Positions 52,418 to 53,621 of a stretch of DNA of 53,621 nt are shown piece after piece. The position numbers and the translations under genes were made by a program. The first letter of the stretch is position 1. Every line of letters starts with the position of its first letter. Where the stretch lies: contig DASUXY010000019.1 in the NCBI GenBank assembly GCA_036377675.1, positions 1 to 53,621 of the forward strand, in the 5' to 3' direction. The notes beneath the pieces are model-generated. The model saw only the letters and a list, made by a program, of their open reading frames with translations, made no database searches and was not told the origin of the DNA. The stretch is from DASUXY01 sp036377675 (GTDB lineage: Bacteria > Bacillota > Bacilli > Bacillales > Amphibacillaceae).

Positions 52418-53605
52418 ATGCAACAAGTGGGATATTATAGACAGCCTTTAGATAGCCCTAAAACGAGAAGATTAAATGCGATTTGTTATCATTATTATGG
52501 CATGGAATTAGTATGTTTCGGATTAGAAAATGTGAACATTAATGATAAAACGATTGATGGCAAAGTGTTAGTTAATGGAAAATGGAAAAAGAAAACCGTC
52601 CAAATTCCTAAACTTATTAATAACACGCCATTTAAGCAGCGGAAATATTTAGATGTTATTAACTTTTTAGAGCAAAATAGTTACATGATGTTTCATCGAT
52701 ACGGCTCTAAAGAATTGACGAATGCCCGGTTGAAAGAAGACGGTACATTTCGTCATTTAATGATCCCAACGTCGAAGATTGAAACGTTTGCCGACTTACT
52801 TACAAAAATTAAAAAGCATCGTCGTGTTATATTAAAACCGAAAAGCGGTAATCAAGGCCGAGGCATTTATTTTATTGAATGTAATAACGATATGTTCCAC
52901 GTCCAATTTGAAGCTGAAAACAAAGAAATGAATCATGATGAACTACAATCCTTTTATGAGAAACAGATTCAGGATAAGCGATATATTATACAAAAATATA
53001 TTCATTCAAGAAACAGTACGAATCAACCGTTTGACATTCGAATTCAATTTGAAAAGAATGGAAAAGGTAAATGGACTCGAGCACAGACGTACGTTCGAAT
53101 GGGACATCCTCAGAAAATCGTATCGAATATCGCTAAAGGCGGGTCTATCATTCGTTTTAACTCATTTCTAAAGTCAGAGTACGGTCGAGATTGGAAGATG
53201 TATGCAGATCAACTAAAAGAAGTTACGAAAGGCCTCCCACGAAAAATTGAACAACTATATGACGCTGAAATACCGAGTCTCGGGGTCGATATCGGGATGG
53301 CAGATGAGGAGTTTTATTTATTTGAAGTCAATTATTTCCCTGGAGGTACTTTTGCAAGAGGAGAAGTCGCTATGTTACGAGCTGCTTATAGTGCTCATTT
53401 ATTGCAGACAAAGTTCAATGAAAAGCCAAAGCATCTGTCGATCGATGATTACGAGACGCTAAAACAGGAAAAAGAATACTATGAAAGGAAATACGAACAG
53501 CTCGCGCAGCAATATAAGGATATACGACAGAGTACTTCATGGAAACTTACGAAACCTTTACGCACGTTCGGTCGGATCGTAAAAAGGGTGAGAAAAAAGC
53601 GTTAA
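52418..53605 (+). CDS. YheC/YheD-like ATP-grasp protein
   Basis: A 395-residue protein of the YheC/YheD ATP-grasp family, known in Bacillus as endospore coat-associated proteins of unclear reaction. The ATP-grasp fold shows VILKPKSGNQGRGIYFIE (137-154), PFDIRIQFEKN, KIVSNIAKGGSII and the metal-binding FYLFEVNYFPGG (E303-x-N305). Residues 340-370 are coiled coil (YETLKQEKEYYERKYEQL, close to the coiled coil of paralogue C), ending in STSWKLTKPLRTFG (372-385) and a basic tail. That tail ties it to the four upstream ligases although it is a separate transcript. The ATG has AGGGAAGTGA. The window ends 16 bases after the stop. Confidence 0.8.
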   Translation: MQQVGYYRQPLDSPKTRRLNAICYHYYGMELVCFGLENVNINDKTIDGKVLVNGKWKKKTVQIPKLINNTPFKQRKYLDVINFLEQNSYMMFHRYGSKELTNARLKEDGTFRHLMIPTSKIETFADLLTKIKKHRRVILKPKSGNQGRGIYFIECNNDMFHVQFEAENKEMNHDELQSFYEKQIQDKRYIIQKYIHSRNSTNQPFDIRIQFEKNGKGKWTRAQTYVRMGHPQKIVSNIAKGGSIIRFNSFLKSEYGRDWKMYADQLKEVTKGLPRKIEQLYDAEIPSLGVDIGMADEEFYLFEVNYFPGGTFARGEVAMLRAAYSAHLLQTKFNEKPKHLSIDDYETLKQEKEYYERKYEQLAQQYKDIRQSTSWKLTKPLRTFGRIVKRVRKKR

Positions 53606-53621
53606 CATATCGATGAACTGG

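Noticed and set aside
44448..53605. Cyanophycin or classical poly-gamma-glutamate (capBCA) biosynthesis
   Set aside because: The CphA-like proteins lack the C-terminal Mur-ligase half of cyanophycin synthetase, and CapB and CapC are absent; the linked uronic acid and exporter genes point to a glycan-peptide instead.
1..53621. CRISPR arrays, tRNA or rRNA genes, insertion sequences
   Set aside because: I saw no regularly spaced repeats, cloverleaf-like tRNA sequences, rRNA segments or transposase frames.

Overview
The window is a chromosomal segment of a low-GC, endospore-forming Bacillaceae species. The evidence is four sporulation genes or gene fragments (spoIID, spoIIQ, spoIIID, plus an AimR/Rap-type peptide receptor cassette), strong AGGAGG-type ribosome sites, frequent TTG/GTG starts, and a backbone order (atpGDC - DUF1146 - ywmB - murA - spoIID - spoIIQ ... 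spoIIID - mbl - flh remnant - fabZ ... tagO) that follows Bacillus subtilis. The surface-polymer locus at the right end suggests an alkaliphile or haloalkaliphile, but that is inference.

Left part (1-13.2 kb): the 3' end of the F1Fo ATP synthase operon, two small conserved genes, murA, then a dipeptide/murein-peptide uptake operon (dppBCDE, ykfA, an OppF-type ATPase). The first gene of that operon, dppA, is a frameshifted remnant.

Middle (13.2-30.6 kb): spoIID and spoIIQ (the latter with a candidate sigma-F promoter), a divergent YerD-type glutamate synthase-like flavoprotein, an AimR-family receptor lacking the N-terminal DNA-binding region and followed by a 38-residue secreted-peptide gene, spoIIID, mbl, a decayed flhP, an EpuA-like small membrane protein, fabZ, an Asn-rich lipoprotein, an RND efflux pair (lipoprotein adaptor plus 1023-residue permease), two small minus-strand genes and tagO.

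Right part (30.6-53.6 kb): a cell-surface polymer factory. A UDP-HexNAc-type dehydrogenase, galU and UDP-glucose 6-dehydrogenase supply uronic acid nucleotides. Three glycosyltransferases, a TagG-like permease, a fused double-ATPase TagH-like protein and two large duplicated family-2 glycosyltransferases would build and export a glycan. Five ATP-grasp ligases (one TupA-like, three cyanophycin-synthetase-like with a C-terminal acylphosphatase-like domain, one YheC/YheD-like) and a CapA-like protein follow. All five ligases share the same short Ser-x-Ser/Thr-Trp tail motif. The best reading is a teichuronopeptide-like system, a uronic acid glycan carrying amino acid or peptide chains, with a much larger ligase set than the single known tupA gene. 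This is the most interesting system in the window. The chromosomal receptor/peptide cassette next to spoIIID is second.
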